Assembly (NCBI GenBank): GCA_902603305.1
Contig: CACKUI010000002.1
Span: forward strand, 1-64,000
Source of the DNA: an uncultured Pelagibacteraceae bacterium
Lineage (GTDB): Bacteria; Pseudomonadota; Alphaproteobacteria; Pelagibacterales; Pelagibacteraceae
Reading direction: 5' to 3'
DNA length: 64,000 nt
Of the stretch, positions 63,774 through 64,000 are shown piece after piece. Numbering within the stretch: the first letter of the stretch is position 1; the number at the start of each line of letters is the position of its first letter. The position numbers and the translations under genes were made by a program. A model generated the notes under the pieces. That model did not search any database. It saw only the letters and a list, made by a program, of their open reading frames with translations, and had not been told where the DNA came from.

Positions 63774-64000
63774 ATGATTAGAGTTGGAATTATAGGAGGT
63801 ATTGGTGCAGGTAAAACTTTTATTTCAAAACTTTTTGGATATCCAGTATTTAATGCAGATAATACAGTAAAATCAATTTATAAAAAAAATAAAGAATGTT
63901 TTAAAATACTTAAAAAAAAATTACCAAAATTTATTAAAACTTTTCCTATAAGAAAAAAAGAGCTTATATCGGCTATAGGCTCAAATAAAAAAAATATTAA
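63774..64000 (+). CDS. coaE: Dephospho-CoA kinase, 3' truncated by the window edge
   Basis: The frame from ATG 63774 is open to the last base. The visible 75 residues start MIRVGIIGGIGAGKTFI, where GGIGAGKT is the P-loop, then FGYPVFNADNTVKSIY with the conserved aspartate of CoaE. This kinase phosphorylates dephospho-CoA in the last step of CoA synthesis. It lies 23 bases after aroE; dnaQ is expected next, outside the window. Confidence 0.92.
   Translation, partial: MIRVGIIGGIGAGKTFISKLFGYPVFNADNTVKSIYKKNKECFKILKKKLPKFIKTFPIRKKELISAIGSNKKNI

Noticed and set aside
1-64000. Prophage, insertion sequences, CRISPR arrays, toxin-antitoxin or biosynthetic islands
   Set aside because: No transposase, integrase, repeat array or typical gene sets; almost every gene fits conserved alphaproteobacterial chromosomal order.

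Overview
The window is AT-rich, single-copy chromosomal DNA. Its tiny or overlapping intergenic gaps, Lys/Asn/Ile-rich proteins, weak or absent Shine-Dalgarno sites and alphaproteobacterial gene orders (irr-fabA-fabB-fabI; tsaB-fur-miaB-phoH-ybeY-lnt-metK-nusA-infB-rbfA-rpsO-pnp; DUF3576-leuS-lptE-holA; holA/parB-parA-rsmG-mnmG-mnmE; rho-hemJ-hemH-hemE | ppsR-maf-aroE-coaE) point to a streamlined SAR11 / Pelagibacterales bacterium. I see no prophage, insertion sequence, CRISPR array, rRNA or tRNA gene.

Layout. 1-3.2 kb: the end of an SH3-domain gene, then a minus-strand oxidative-stress/iron unit (Irr-type Fur regulator, rubrerythrin, two-cluster Fe-S protein, DUF3501). The irr and rubrerythrin promoters carry the same CTTTAGAAT element. 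3.3-6.4 kb, plus strand: unsaturated fatty-acid genes fabA-fabB-fabI, a 50-residue membrane protein and an exported MsrB. 6.4-20.3 kb, minus strand: one long translation/RNA cluster in which the usual corC, trmB, rimP and truB are missing. A terminator hairpin sits 12 nt before the nusA start, with a promoter-like sequence just upstream of it. 20.3-30.5 kb: envelope functions (polysaccharide deacetylase, Bax-like glucosaminidase, MurJ, DolP-like and LpoA-like proteins), NfuA-like, TrpS, the malic enzyme-PTA fusion and RsmI. 30.5-39.6 kb: RdgB, GrpE-DnaK-DnaJ, two unexplained exported proteins, DapB, Nth and a PfkB kinase. 39.6-44.1 kb: a 36-residue ArfA-like ORF, a TPR-methyltransferase paired with an orphan winged-helix regulator, an L,D-transpeptidase, and YggS and a ThiE-like protein whose start codons overlap in one ATGCAT. 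44.1-50 kb: a porin with a palindromic leader, then DUF3576-leuS-lptE-holA. 50-61.3 kb: parB-parA-rsmG-mnmG-mnmE with two parS sites, a sulfotransferase/TPR pair, rho and late haem genes. 61.3-61.55 kb: the likely replication origin, between hemE and ppsR. 61.55 kb to the end: ppsR-maf-aroE and a truncated coaE.

Points most worth a second look: (i) lptE and parB each need a single-base change at an A8 tract to be read whole, so either transcriptional slippage or homopolymer errors; (ii) the ArfA-like microprotein; (iii) the nusA leader hairpin as a possible autoregulatory attenuator; (iv) the hemE-ppsR intergenic region as oriC; (v) overlapping divergent starts; (vi) orphan families (Cys-rich secreted protein, atypical regulator plus TPR-methyltransferase, 2OG oxygenase inside the miaB cluster).
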